Assembly (NCBI RefSeq): GCF_003573695.1
Contig: NC_039363.1
Coordinates: forward strand, 129,873,302 to 129,937,301
Direction: 5' to 3'
Length of the DNA: 64,000 nucleotides
Source: Papaver somniferum
Lineage: Eukaryota > Streptophyta > Magnoliopsida > Ranunculales > Papaveraceae
In this document: positions 10,084 to 22,318 of the stretch, one piece after another
Numbering within the stretch: position 1 is the stretch's first letter
Layout: each line of letters opens with the position of its first letter
The notes under the pieces: model-generated
What the model was told of the DNA's origin: nothing
Databases searched by the model: none
What the model saw: only the letters and a program-made list of their open reading frames with translations
Made by a program: the position numbers and the translations under genes

Positions 10084-11827
10084 TGATGTAATTTTCAATG
10101 ATGTTGTAGTAATTGTTCGTTCAAGGTTTGTGAAGAAATAGATTTTGAAATTAAATTTCTAAGCTAAACAAAGATAAACTCAAATAAAGTGATATCAAGA
10201 TTATGGAGGAGATTTGGGATATGGATTCCACTATATACCAATATAAAAGTGATTTAAATTCTCTAATTATGATCATGCAAATCATGCGTTCAAATTGATT
10301 CTAAGTATAGCAAAAGTTGATTTTTAGAAATAACAATTGTAGACTGAAAGTATGGGACATCAAAACCTAGGCTAAGCATGCTCCATCAATTGAAATAACA
10401 ATTGCTTAACAAAAACCACTCTATCAATTTATTTATCAAGCCAAATAATCATATAATAATTGCATAAATAAAATAAATTAGAAAATACCACTCTTCATTG
10501 GCGAAATAGCTTCCTCTGTCTCCCCAGAGAATGGGTTTAGTTCATCATGTTGGAAAAACACTCAAAACTTTATTTTATTACTCAAAGGGTGTTTACAAAG
10601 GTGAAAAATAATAAAACAGGCAGTTTGCAACGCTGTATTGGCGTTACAAACCAGATGCTCCACTGAATTGACTGTCACAGATGAACTATACCCTAAAGTT
10701 GTTGCAATAGACTGTTACAAAGATTTAAAAATAAACCGTTGGGAAAAATAAGACACTAGAAATAAACGACTGCAAAATGCAGTATTATGTTCTTCGTGTA
10801 TTCTTCTTCCTGCTGGTGATGAATCTCACTGCAAATCTCTATTCCGTTCTCCCTTTTCTCCCTAAACTCTCGATAGATCTTCTCTATCACCAAAACATCT
10901 CTTTTATAGCAAACAGGACCAAGAGATCTCGCTCATCACTCCCAATAATCCTCCATCACTCGGTAATCAATAAAAATTATTTTCATGCAAGATACATGAA
11001 TTTCTTCCCTGTTTTAACTTCTCACGCACCTAGCTGTTGTTTACACACTCCAAACTTATTGAAACATGTTCCAGAATTAGATGATAACGTTGTAGACTTG
11101 TGTTGTCTCATGAACTCCATGATCTTCCCAAATATACAACCAATTCCGAGATTATCTTCCGACGAAATATTATTTCCTGTTTCAGCTCAAAACCATGTGA
11201 ACTCCATGATTTTCTCAATTCTGGCACGTTTACCATCCATGTTTCGTCGTAGTTTCTCATTTCTAATCAATATGTTGAAGAAAATAACGAGAAAATCTCC
11301 AAAACTCATGCAATCCCGTGAAATAACTCACCCATGCATGAACCACCATGTTTTCATCTTTTGGATTATCTAGCCAAATTCGATCGAAACAAACAATCAT
11401 ACCACATCTGTTACGCCCAATCAAGACATCCCAATGAATCTCAACCCTTTAATCTCTCTATAACTCCTCTAAATATCGATTCCAACATCTGCCTGTGCTT
11501 GTCACATTTTCTCGCCAAAAATGATGTTTTGAAATGAAGAAGAACGATGCCCCTAAACCAAACCAAGGTTGTGAATAGCAGTTGGCGCCCTGGGGTGCAA
11601 ATAAAGAAGGTACTCCTTAGTAATTGAGGTGCCCCTTATCCAAAATGGGGGTCCGTTTAGCAAATGTCCTCCGAGAGTGCCCCGAGTAATTTTTCGAGCC
11701 GATTTTTCCAAAAATGTTTATTTCCCAAAAATACCTACAAACACATAAAACACCATAATAAGTACAAAATCGAGTACCAACAATACAGAAAATTGAGGAC
11801 AACTTACACACAAAAATGTGTCTATCA
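10084..11827 (-). repeat. LTR of the outer Athila-type element (1744 bp)
   Basis: The repeat has TG (10084) and CA (11827) ends in plus orientation. Its right part, from about 10487, aligns with 54447-55786 at the far end of the nest. The minus-strand polypurine tract AAGTTTGGGGGTATT (plus 11828-11842) lies immediately to the right, so relative to the pol genes on the right this is the 3' LTR. A 198-codon antisense frame inside (10777-11373) is broken in the partner LTR and is not treated as a gene. Confidence 0.85.
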
Positions 11828-12918
11828 AATACCCCCAAACTTAGTATTTGCTAGTCCTCGAGAAAATCAAATCTAGAAAATAAAATCCTAACTCACTGTC
11901 GCAGGCATCACGATTGGACTTAGCGTATGCAACTAGCCTTTGAACCCTTAGGTGGTCCTAGTGGCCGAGTTTTGTCTCGGGAGGGTTTACAAGAGGTGTA
12001 CCCACAAAACCGTTACTCCAGACCCTATCTATCTACGCAGAACCTTGAAAGGAACTAAATAATATCCTTGGTTGGCATACTAAAATTCATATATAAGTGA
12101 CATATCCCTACTCAGATAGTCGCACTATGGACATCAATATCCGGAATCAAACAAATCACATGAATAGATTAAGAAGATGGAAATAAAAATAGATGGTTGC
12201 TACGGACTTCAATGCTAAGATGAATCATATGACCTAATAGATTGAGATACTAGTCTTGACTAATCTCAGCACAACTGGCATACACAAGGGAACCAGCGGT
12301 CGATAATCCTAACTCTAGGTCAACACAACTGCCATATACAAGGGGACCAGTGCTCAATTTTATTGAATTTATTCCGGTTGGTCTAATGGTCAGGGTTTTT
12401 TTTTTTTTTTTTTTTTTTGAAAATAACTCAATCACTCTATTCCAACCCAGCAGACATCAACATAAAAATTTTGCGAAAACAAAAACAGAAAATAATAAGA
12501 TGATCATGAGATACGGTGAAACTACCATGTTATTTCTAACACCTGAGATCTGTGCTTTTATGAATAGACTCTAATTAGATGTTTCCATCCACTCAGATTG
12601 GTTCCTCAACTCCTATAACCAAGATGCTTCCATCCACTTAGATTGGTTAGTGCCATCCTTAATATGCATAAATTTCTAGGCTATGGAGTTTATTTATTGC
12701 AACTAAAAGCTAAAAAAAAGTTTCTTCCCCACCCCCAAACTTAAAAATAACATTGTCCTCAATGTTTCTAATGAACGAGCAATACCAAAAGTATTGTAAC
12801 ATGAGGAAAAAATAAAGAGTGAAGTTGGAAAGATAGTACTTGGGTAAAGCGTAACAATCCTTCTAATGAGATTAAGGAAGAAAATAATGTACAACATACA
12901 AACCGCCTTGATGGTTAA
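11828..12918 (-). other. Athila 3' untranslated region and polypurine tract
   Basis: This stretch lies between integrase and LTR. The polypurine tract is plus 11828-11842 (minus AAGTTTGGGGGTATT). Near 12265-12361 a motif around AACTGGCATACACAAGGG occurs twice in tandem. The same doubled motif sits at the same place in the non-autonomous elements (about 19797-19888 and 41178-41270). A long T run follows at about 12399-12418. No gene was seen. Confidence 0.75.
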
Positions 12919-13236
12919 TTAAGGGTAAACAGGGTCCTTCAGAGGGACCTCCTGAACGTCACCTGTAGGCAAGGGCTCTAAAAAGGTTTTCAATCTCTGA
13001 ACGTTAACCTTCAAAGAACTGCTACCATATGGTGTCTCAATCTCAACAGCTCTATGAGGAAAGACAGCGCAAACAATAAAAATGACCCGTCCACCGAGAA
13101 CGTAACTTCCCAGGGAAGAGATGCAAGCGGGTACCATAAAGAAAAACTTTTTGACCTGGAGAAAATGACTTTTTTAAAATATTTCTATCATGCAAAAGTT
13201 TCATTTCGTTCTTATACTCCTTAGCACTATCATATG
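12919..13236 (-). pseudogene. pol: C-terminal end of Athila integrase
   Basis: The minus-strand frames carry the end of an Athila-type polyprotein, with KEYKNEMKLLHDRNI and then FSPGQKVFLY, GKLRSRWTGHF and a final PVYP before the stop. These are the post-catalytic integrase segments of Gypsy elements. One frameshift lies near 13075. The segment is separated from the catalytic core by a solo LTR whose target duplication, ATATG, is at its right edge. Confidence 0.85.
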
Positions 13237-15681
13237 TGTTAGAGAATTTCTCGGTCGAACTCGCATGCATTACTATCTCAAGCATGTTTGTCAATGTTAG
13301 TGATCAAAACTATAAGTCTTGATTTCTAGTCTACTATATCTAAGTCTCGGACTAGGATCTAAAGTGTAGTTGATCTCAAGGACTTCATGGAGATTCATCA
13401 TACAATAAGAAACACTACTCAAGGAACCGGTGGAACTTCTCGACAAAAAGATATGTGAAGACTTGAACTTATCTGTCACTCAAAAGTCTATCTACTCTAT
13501 ATCCTACTCCTTGAGATAAAAAGTCGTATGCTATATATATAAACTTAGATTATACACATTTGGTATTTCGAGCCGAGTATACCTCGCCTATCTATATCTC
13601 GAAATATGTGTTGGTAAGCGTTTCACTTCGACCGTGTTTATCTTTACCTAGTGACGAAAGTCATGATATGTTTCAATCAATTTGGAAATTGCTTTGACGA
13701 GAAATGGTGTAACAACTACATAACGTCCTCTAAGAATGTTTCAATGGTTGGAATGAGAATTTAGATTACATAACCAATGATGGACATAAGTATTATTGTG
13801 GAAACACATATGTGCATAAGTCTTATCCCTTGAACCAAAGTTTGCGAACTTTGTTGATCAAGAGAAACCAGAAGAATGGCTTGTTGCCAAGTCTGCGAAC
13901 TCAGTCCGAGAACTGCCTAACTTCTCATCCCGAGAAATTCTGATGAAGTTGACAAACTTTTCGCGTGAGTACCAGTATGCAAACCCAGTCCACGAACCGG
14001 CGGAAAGTCTTTGCCGAGATTTTCTGCTGGAGTTTGTAAACTCTGCCCGGTTGCTTAAGTCCGCGAACCTAGTGTGCGAACTTAAGAAGGTTATATATCT
14101 GAAGATCATTTCTAAAATTAAACTTATAAATACTAAGTAATGCAATTTGCAAACCGTGGATATAAAGTTCATGAACCGATTCGAGTGAATCAAATCATGT
14201 TTTCTTCAATTGTGTCTTGTATAGTACATAAGATTTCCTTGCAATTGAACAACTCTCTAACTAGTTCAATTGAGTCATTTGAACTAGTTATGGTGAAGAA
14301 GAATATGGTTGGTATGAAATGCGCATACAACTAACCTTTTGGTTAACTATTGTTGAACCAACAATGTACACGTTTGGGTACGGTTAACAAACCTATAAGC
14401 GTGCATTTCATTTGGGTATAACAAGCTAAGTTTTCAATCTAAAGGTTGAGAAATATTAGCTTGAATCTAAATCAGCTTTTCATCTAACTGTGGATATTGT
14501 TTGCTTTGTGACCAAGGAGAAACCCTGATTTGAAAGACTATATAAATGAGAAATCTAGTATTGTGCAAAACTAATCCCCACACTTCACGTGTGATACTAG
14601 TTTGCGTGCTAGAGTCTTTTCTCCTTTAACCTTTGGTTTTTTCTTCTAAAACCAGGTTAACGACTTAAAGACTTCATTGGGATTGTGAAGCCAGATCGAT
14701 ACTACTTTTATCGTAGTTGTGTGATTTGATCTTGCATCTTCTATCGTACGAGTACAATCAGATTGATTGGCTTGAGATTAATACCTCTGATAGGCAAGAT
14801 ATAAAAAGTAGTCACAAACATCTTCGTATCATTGTTTGTGATTCCGCAACATCTTGTTTCGCTACCATACGATTAAGATTGTTGTGAGGTGATTGATTTA
14901 TCTAGGCTGTTCTTCGGGAATATAAGACCGGATTATCAATTGGTTCTTGTTCACCTTGATTACTATCAAAATACGGAACAAAAACTTTAGGGTTTTTCTG
15001 TGGGAGACAGATTGATCCTTTGATAGACTTGTCTGTGTGAGACAAATTTGTTTATTGTCAAAGCCTGCGATTTTGGGTCGTAGCAACTCTTAGTTGTGGG
15101 TGAGATCAGCTAAGGTAATCAAGTGCGAGGTATCCTGCTGGGATCAGAGGCGTAGGGAGTACAACTGTACCTTAGATCAGTGGGAGACTGATTGGGGTTC
15201 AACTACAGTCCAGTCCGAAGTTAGCTTGGAGTAGGCTAGTGTCTATAGCGGCTTAATACAGTGTGTGTCAATCTGTACTAGGTCCCGGAGTTTTTCTGCA
15301 TTTACGGTTTCCTCGTTAACAAAATTTCTGGTGTCTGTGTTATTTCAGTTTCCACATTATATTGTTTTATCTTTATAATTGAAATAATACAGGTTGTGCT
15401 TATATCATCAATTAGAGTAATCCAACCTTTGGTTGTTGATTGTCATTGACTGATCCTTGGATATTGTTCTTTGATGCCATCCAATTTATTTTTTGTATTT
15501 GATTAGTACTCGCAGTTTCTGTTTGAGGAAATCAAATCAAGAGAGAGAGATATAAACTCATTGATGTACTTTTAATTGATTGAGTCTTGTTGATTATCTT
15601 AAAAGTATATTCGAGTTTGTCCATACAGATTGCTAAGCGAAATATTGGGTGGTGTTGTTAGACCCCCGCTTTTTAAATATG
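13232..15681 (+). mobile_element. Solo LTR of the large Copia-type family
   Basis: The LTR 13237-15676 (2440 bp) begins TGTTAGAGAATTTC and aligns along its length with the 5' LTR 33493-35936. It is flanked by ATATG at 13232-13236 and 15677-15681. Its last two bases are AA instead of CA. It sits in the integrase gene of the outer Athila element. Internal features shared with the family are a TAACTAGTTCA hairpin (14258-14290) and GTCCGCGAAC-like units near 13890-14070. Confidence 0.92.
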
Positions 15682-16430
15682 CATCTCTACGAATCTCTTC
15701 CAATTCATTGAGTTGGAGTTCCTTATGGGCTCCTTCCTTGTCAAGTGAAAAATATAGCTGTTTAACAGCGCAATATGCTCTATGTTCAAACTCAAGAGGT
15801 AAATTACATGCCTTTCCGTACAGAAGTCGATAAGGTGACATTCCAATGGGGGTCTTAAACGCAGTACGGTAAGACCATAAGGCATCAGTAAGCCTAGACG
15901 ACTAGTCTTTCCGATTAGGATTAACTGTTTTCTCTAATATACGTTTTATCTCCCTATTGGAAACCTCTACTTGACCACTAGTATTTGGATGATACGAGTA
16001 GCTACTTTATGTGTAACACCATATCTCTTCATCAAAAGCCTAAAAGGTCCATTACAAAAGTGCAACCCTCTATCACTAATTATAGCTCGCGGTGTACCAA
16101 AACGTGTAAGTATGTTATCTTTCAAGAAGTTAATCACAACCCTATGGTCATTTGTTTTACACGAAACCGCCTCAATCCACTTAGAGACATAGTCTACAGC
16201 GACAAGGATGTATAGGTAGGTTACCAAAAGAATTAGGAAACGGACCCATGAAGTCAATACCCCACACATCAAAGACCTCAACAACTAAAATAGGGTTCAA
16301 AGGCATTATCTTCCTACGGGAAATGGTTCCTAATTTCTGTCAACGTTCACAAGTGACACAGTAAAAATGGGAGTCTTTAAACAACGAAGGCCAATGGAAT
16401 CTACACTGCAATATCTTAACAGCAGTCTTC
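15682..16430 (-). pseudogene. pol: Athila integrase core, disrupted
   Basis: Read right to left, an HHCC-type zinc region (HACGGHFSAKKT, then CVTCERC) spans about 16320-16455. The catalytic core follows, with [12 protein letters not shown] near 16180-16215 and the ISDRGLHFCN segment near 16040-16085. A further conserved segment, [14 protein letters not shown], lies near 15795-15840. Several frameshifts separate these blocks. Integrase would join element DNA to the chromosome; this copy is not functional. Confidence 0.85.
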
Positions 16431-16460
16431 TTAGCACTAAAGTGACCCCCACAAGCATGA

Positions 16461-17824
16461 TCATGACAAAAGAAAAATAATAATGAACTGGTCACTCTTA
16501 GGTATACATATCCTAATAATCTGGTCTGGACAATAGTTAAACAAATAAGGATCATCCCAAAAGAAGTGTTTAACCTCAGTTAAAAACCTAGAGCGATCTT
16601 GTTTACCCCAATGTTGACTAGTAACAAGATAGTTCACTATATTCTCATACCAAGGTAATTGGGTAACAAAGAACAGTTTTTCATCAGGAAAACTATCCCT
16701 TATAGGAAGGGAATCATCAGGTGAATCAACAACTAGCCTAGACAAGTGGTCTGCTACTACATTTTCTACACCCTTTTTGTCTCTAATGTTTGGAGAAAAC
16801 TCTTGTAACAAAAGGATCCATCTAATCAATCTAGGTTTCGTATACCCCTTAGAAAAAATATATTTCAAAGCAGCGTGATCAGTATATATTACGACCTTAG
16901 AACCTAAGAGATTGGGTCTAAACTTGTCTAAAGCAAACACGATGGCTAACAGTTCCTTCTCTGTAGTGGTATAGTTCAAATGGGCCTCATTCAGAGTTTT
17001 GCTAGCATAGTAAATCACATGGAGTAATTTGTTTTCTCGCTGACCTAGCACAACACCAATAGAAAAATCGGAAGCATCACACATGATCTCAAAGGGTAAG
17101 TTCCAGTTGGGTTCCTTAACTATAGGAGCTGTAGTAAGTAAAGTCTTAAGCTTCTTAAAAGCCTCTAAACAAGCATCATCAAAGATAAACTTAACATCTT
17201 TTGTAAGTAAACTTCAAAGAGGTCTAGAAATCAAGCTAAAGTCCTTAATGAATCGACGATAAAAATCAGCATTCCCTAAGAATAACCTGATATCTTTTAC
17301 AGTCTTGGGGACCCTGAAAGTCTTAATAAGGTCAACTTTGGCTTTTTCTACCTCTATACCCTTAGAAGATACGATATGCCCTAGAATAATTCCTGAATGA
17401 ACCATAAAGTAACATTTCTCCGAATTAAGCACTAAATTATTTTCCTTACACCTAGTCAAAACTAATGACAAATGATGCAAGCAATCATCAAATGACGAAC
17501 CAAACACTGAAAAGTCATCCATAAAGACCTCTGAAAACTTTTCTACCATATCTGAAAATATGCTCATCATGCAACGCTAAAAAGTCGCAGGGGCGTTACA
17601 CATTCCGAAAGGCATGCGTCTATACGCAAAAGTACCAAAGGAACAGGTAAAAGTAGTTTTTCCTTGGTGTTCTAGGGCAATAACGATCTGATTATAGCTG
17701 GATTAGCCATCTAAAAAGAAGTAATGACTATGTCCAGCTAATCTCTCTAGCATTTGGTCGATAAAGGGAAGGGGAAAGTGGTCCTTCCTAGTGACTTTGT
17801 TCAGTTTCCTATAGTCAATACAAA
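16461..17824 (-). pseudogene. pol: Athila reverse transcriptase (C-terminal part) and RNase H
   Basis: The minus-strand RT part from 17824 begins at the IDYRKLNK region and includes the catalytic FMDDF box (near 17515), then GHIVSSKGIEV and FYRRFI. In-frame stops interrupt it near 17705 and 17575. RNase H follows (about 17084-16740), with [12 protein letters not shown], the [16 protein letters not shown] segment, [10 protein letters not shown] and ADHLSRL. The start of the RT domain lies beyond the 7-kb insertion at 17830-24922, which entered this gene with a CACGC duplication. Confidence 0.9.
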
Positions 17825-17829
17825 CACGC

Positions 17830-19331
17830 TGATGTGTTTTCAAAGTTGTTGTAGATAGTGATAAAAGGGTTGTTTTAAGACTTGTGAAGGAAATGGAATT
17901 TTTAGATTTAATAAAAATATATATACAAAAATATTAACAATGGTGAGAGGAACTGGGACTAATGATTCAGTCAATCTTCATAAAATAGGGCTCAATGAAT
18001 TATTCTCGACAATAATCGCTCAAAACATAAGTTATATGGACTCTTATTTTGCCAAAGTAGATTCTCAAAAAATTGATTGTAAATGTTAAGCATAGAACAT
18101 CAAATCACCTAAGCTAAGCATGATCCATCTAATCAAATAACACCCAATTTAATCAAATCATATTTCAATTAATTTTTAATGCAAAAGTCTTAAAAATAAT
18201 TAATTAAATTACCCATGTATGAAGCTCGGCCTCCTCCGTCATCCCAGTGTTGGGGTTTAACTCATCATAGTAAAAATGCTCTCAAAATAATTATTTATGG
18301 CTCAAAAATGGTTCACAGTGATGAAATAAAGAGAAAATGATGAAAATCGGGTGTTTGCAACGTTTATAATCGTTGCAAACACCGCTACAAAGAACGATAA
18401 AAGAATACTGATGTTGTCTGCGTAGCTGATTACGACCCACAGGAACTGGTCGTTGTCACTGTTGAAGAACGACGGTTTTTGGCTGTCTGTTCTTCGTGTT
18501 CTTCATCTTCATCAATGGCAGCAGCAGCAACAGAGAAAAATGGTGGATTCTTCCTCTGCAGCGCTCTCCTCTCTACTCCCAACTCTCCACCTCCAACTCT
18601 CCACCTCCAACTCTAATCGACCCAACAGGCCTTTTTATACTCGACATGCATTGAAATATTTCGAGTTAACTCCATATAATTTCTCTTCAAAACTGGAAGA
18701 TACGAGAATATTTTCTTTCTCTTCTTTGCGTCTTCTAAGCTGTCTTTCCTTTTTTATCCTGATTTGATAAGAACGAATTTTGTTAAGTAAAGAAGAAAAT
18801 CTTGTCCCATGCAATACGCATCGAATCAAATATTCGATGAAATATTTCTTCTTTACTGCAGTTCCCTGTTGAGCTCCGTTTCACTCGATCCAGCCCAATT
18901 TAGTTGATCCAATTGATTAAACTAACGCTGTTTTGCTCTACCAAGTCAATCCCAATGAAAACTAGCCCTTGAATCTCCTTATATCACGTCCAAAATTTGC
19001 TTCAACAATTACGCAGGTGAAGAACTATTTTTCCCGCCAAAACTCGGTTCAAATGGGGAAGAAACTTGTAGCCCCCTATCCAGAGTAGGGGTGCGAATAG
19101 CAGCTGCCTTGGGGGTGACCTATGGGTGCCCATTAGTAATTAGGTTACCCCTTATCCAAAGCGAGAGTCCGAATAACACTTGTCCTCCGGGTGCCAAAAT
19201 CAACTTTTCGAGCCGAATTTTCCAAAAATGTTTATTTCCTAAAAATACATAAAAACACAATATTAGTACAAAAATAGAGTTCCAACAATACGGACATTGA
19301 GGACAAATTAGACACAAAAATGTGTCTATCA
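17830..19331 (-). repeat. Left (3') LTR of the 539-aa-protein element
   Basis: The LTR has TG...CA ends and is 1502 bp. A CAACTCTCCACCTC unit is repeated fewer times than in the right copy. The polypurine tract is directly to its right. Confidence 0.92.
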
Positions 19332-19346
19332 AATACCCCCAAACTT

Positions 19347-20698
19347 ATTATGTGCTAGTCCTCGAGCAAAACTAATAAAAATAAATAAAACCGAGTTAAT
19401 CTCGGGAGGGTTTACCAGAGGTGTGCCCACAAAACCATTACTCCAGACCCTAGCTTATCTATGTAGAACCTTGGAAGGCACTAAAGAATCTCCTTGGTTG
19501 GCATACTTATTGACTATAGGAGGAAGTACCCTGATGCGAAATTCCAATTGTTGTACACGAGTTTGCACTCAAGCATACTAAAATTCATATAAAGTGACAG
19601 AGCTCTACTCAGATAGTTGCACTATGGACATCATATTCGGAGTCAAACTAATCATATGGATAGAAAAAGGATATGGAAATAGAAAAATGTATATGGTTTT
19701 GATGTTAACCAAATGATCGATGTTTCACATATCTGTCTGAAGGCCACTGCCAGAATGAACCTATCCTAAGGGACTGAGATACCGGTCTGACTAATATCAA
19801 CACAACTGGCATATACAAGGGAACCAGTGGTCAATAACTTAAATCTAGATCAACAAACTGGCAAATACAAGGGAACCAGCAGTTGACTACACAGAACAAT
19901 AACAATTTTTATTTTTTTTAACTTAACGGCATGAATAGATCTTTTTGATCCAAGCCCATGCTTCTTGTCAGCAGATTACACGATAGTTCCCACGGGTCCT
20001 GCATTCCACGCTTGCTTAGGCGACGGAAACAGGGAGAACACACGCATATTGCTATCCAAGTGTTAATACTTATTCCGATTGGTCTAACTGGTCCGGTCTC
20101 TTTTTTTTTTAGTAACTCAGTCACTCTAATTCATCCTAGCAGTGGTAACAACTTGAATCGTGTTCCCCACCTAATCACTTAGAGAAACATAGTTTAAAAT
20201 GAAAAAATAAAATAAAAAAAAGAAACGAAAAGGACTCAACGAGATATGGTGCAACTATCATGTTATTTCTAACACCTGAGCTCTGTGCTTTTATGAATAG
20301 ACTCTTTCGATGTTTCCCTCTAATCAGATTGGTTCCTCAACTCCTATAACCAAGATGTTCCCATCCACTTAGATTGGTTAGTGCAAACCTTAATAAGCAT
20401 AAATTTCTAGTCTCTGGAGTTTACTAATTGCAACTAAAAAGTTTCTCCCATACCCCCAAACTTAAATCTAACATTGTCCTCAATGTTCTAAAGATGAAAC
20501 TAAAAGCATGAATAAGGAGAAACTGTTACCATTTGAAGCGAAGAGTTAAGGAAAGATATTACCGTGTTGCATGAGCATGGGATACCTCCCAAGAAGTGCT
20601 GAGTTTAAAGTCTTCAGCCAGACTTAGGAAAGGATTAATCAACTCGAACCATAAAGTAACAGTCGAAATAACTATAGGTCTTCAAAACTAAATAGAGC
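19347..20698 (-). other. 3' untranslated part of the 539-aa-protein element
   Basis: The stretch between the stop codon and polypurine tract matches the equivalent zones at 11828-12918 and 40696-42079 in patches, including the doubled AACTGGCATATACAAGGG motif near 19805-19885. No open frame of interest was found. Confidence 0.7.
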
Positions 20699-22318
20699 TC
20701 ACCAAAGGAAACTACAATGAACCAAGAAAGTGAACAAGACTAGCATGCCCTTACTTAGTTTCCTGATTAAGAAATTTATATCTAATTGTGGTTCAGGTTC
20801 AGGTTCTACGAAAGGGTCTAAATAGAAAATTTTCATTGGTTGCGTTTCTTCATAGGTGGGATCCGAATCATTAGGTCCTAGAGTCTGGAAAAACTCAAAT
20901 ATGATCTTAGAAGCGCACAATAATAACCTAAATAACTGAGGATCCTCTAAGTCAATAAGATTTAACTTACATAATTGACCACAATGAGAGTAGTGGTCAT
21001 TCTTAAGCAAATGTGTCGATTCTAATTTTCTAAAGCATTTAGGTTTAGTCTCACAACTTAATATTCGACACATTTGGAATATAAACGTTCCCACAGTTGG
21101 AAGAAAACTATTTGGTGGGAAAACAAAGTCAATCTGGGGATCATAGCCTGGGCAAACCGCATCAACCAGAGGATGGGTTTCTAACGACTGAACTTCTTCC
21201 TGGACATTATTAGGTTCTGGAAAACGAGTATGAAGGTAATCTTGTAAAATTGTCGAGGCAGAGATATCAAGTCCTAAGTGAAGGGACTTTCTGAGAGTTA
21301 AAGGTAAGGCACTAGGAAGGTGATAATCACCCCCAAACTTAGAGTTTTTGGTATCTCTAGATAGACTAGCTACAATTTCCCTAATTTCTAGGTCATCAAA
21401 TTCCTGGAAATGGTCAATTGATTCTTCTAAGTCAGGTTCATCCTCACTCATCTCTACGAGTTCATCTTCTTCGTCTAAGACTATTGTTTCTAAATCGCTA
21501 GACTCTAAAACATTATTCTCATAATAAACTCGTTCCTCTAAATCATTATCGGCTTTGTAAACAGGAAATACTACATCGTCTAAAACGAGGGTATCTCTAG
21601 TCAAATCCTCGTCCTTTTGAATAGGTGAATAATTATTAAAATTATTTGGATTTGAACTAGAAACAATATTATCATTGTAAAGCTCAATTGGAGTAACCAT
21701 TTCCTGATCACTATTCCTACATAAGTATGATTCTGCATCAATACTATCCTCATCATAATAACATGAAAAAGATCGAACCTCATCAAAACAAGTAGTGCTA
21801 CCAATTCTAACCTTGTCATCTTGATTATGAAAATAACTATCCTCATTTTTATGGGTATTATTGGAAACACTATATTGGAAAGTAAGATTATTTCGAGCAA
21901 GTCTTTCGTTCGTCTCAGCCATCAGCTTGAGGGATTCCTCTATATAAAGTTCACTCATTATTGTAGTTCTTTCGTCTAGAATTACACTATTCATCTCAGT
22001 TAACTTACGCGTCGACTCAGCTAACTCCCTGCGGGACTCTTCTAAAGGAGGAATAGGAACAGAGGGATCATAAAAAGGACTACTTTTCAATAGTTTGATT
22101 GTATCCTCTAGAGACGAAGAACTAGTACTATAATCTTCTTGCTCGTAAGACTGATGCATGTGTAGATAGTAATTGGGCTCACCAGGGTATGACCCATATC
22201 CTTCCAAATGATGGCATTCCCAACCACTATTCCCAACATGGTCATAGAAAGGATGATGTCCATATTCAAATTCAGGTGGATAATCATTGTATTGCCTTCT
22301 ATCATACCAGTTCGACAT
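20699..22318 (-). CDS. 539-aa retroelement protein, Gag-linker/acidic chimera, unknown function
   Basis: The frame runs uninterrupted from ATG 22318 (MSNWYDRRQ) to a stop at 20699. The N-terminus is rich in Tyr and His. Residues about 90-150 form a probable coiled coil ending in IEESLKLMAETNERLARNNL. This resembles the coil after capsid in the outer element's Gag (LEETLTVLAKNHEMLSNNHL, near 30290-30345). The middle is strongly acidic. Near residue 326 lies an SKFGG motif, preceded by LEESIDHF and DLEIREI. It parallels the PKFGG repeats at the C-terminus of the Gag-protease protein at 42080-44674. The last residues are hydrophobic (LVLFTFLVHCSFLW). No zinc knuckle, protease or polymerase motif is present. 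It may be a Gag accessory protein. Confidence 0.75.
   Translation of the reverse strand: MSNWYDRRQYNDYPPEFEYGHHPFYDHVGNSGWECHHLEGYGSYPGEPNYYLHMHQSYEQEDYSTSSSSLEDTIKLLKSSPFYDPSVPIPPLEESRRELAESTRKLTEMNSVILDERTTIMSELYIEESLKLMAETNERLARNNLTFQYSVSNNTHKNEDSYFHNQDDKVRIGSTTCFDEVRSFSCYYDEDSIDAESYLCRNSDQEMVTPIELYNDNIVSSSNPNNFNNYSPIQKDEDLTRDTLVLDDVVFPVYKADNDLEERVYYENNVLESSDLETIVLDEEDELVEMSEDEPDLEESIDHFQEFDDLEIREIVASLSRDTKNSKFGGDYHLPSALPLTLRKSLHLGLDISASTILQDYLHTRFPEPNNVQEEVQSLETHPLVDAVCPGYDPQIDFVFPPNSFLPTVGTFIFQMCRILSCETKPKCFRKLESTHLLKNDHYSHCGQLCKLNLIDLEDPQLFRLLLCASKIIFEFFQTLGPNDSDPTYEETQPMKIFYLDPFVEPEPEPQLDINFLIRKLSKGMLVLFTFLVHCSFLW

Noticed and set aside
10777..11373. A 198-codon plus-strand open frame in the left Athila LTR
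   Set aside because: It lies inside an LTR, antisense to the element, has no recognisable family, and is broken by frame changes in the matching LTR at 54750-55320.
21601..21900. A 99-codon isoleucine-rich frame inside the 539-aa gene region
   Set aside because: It is an overlapping frame on the same strand as the long gene, with composition expected from an out-of-frame reading.
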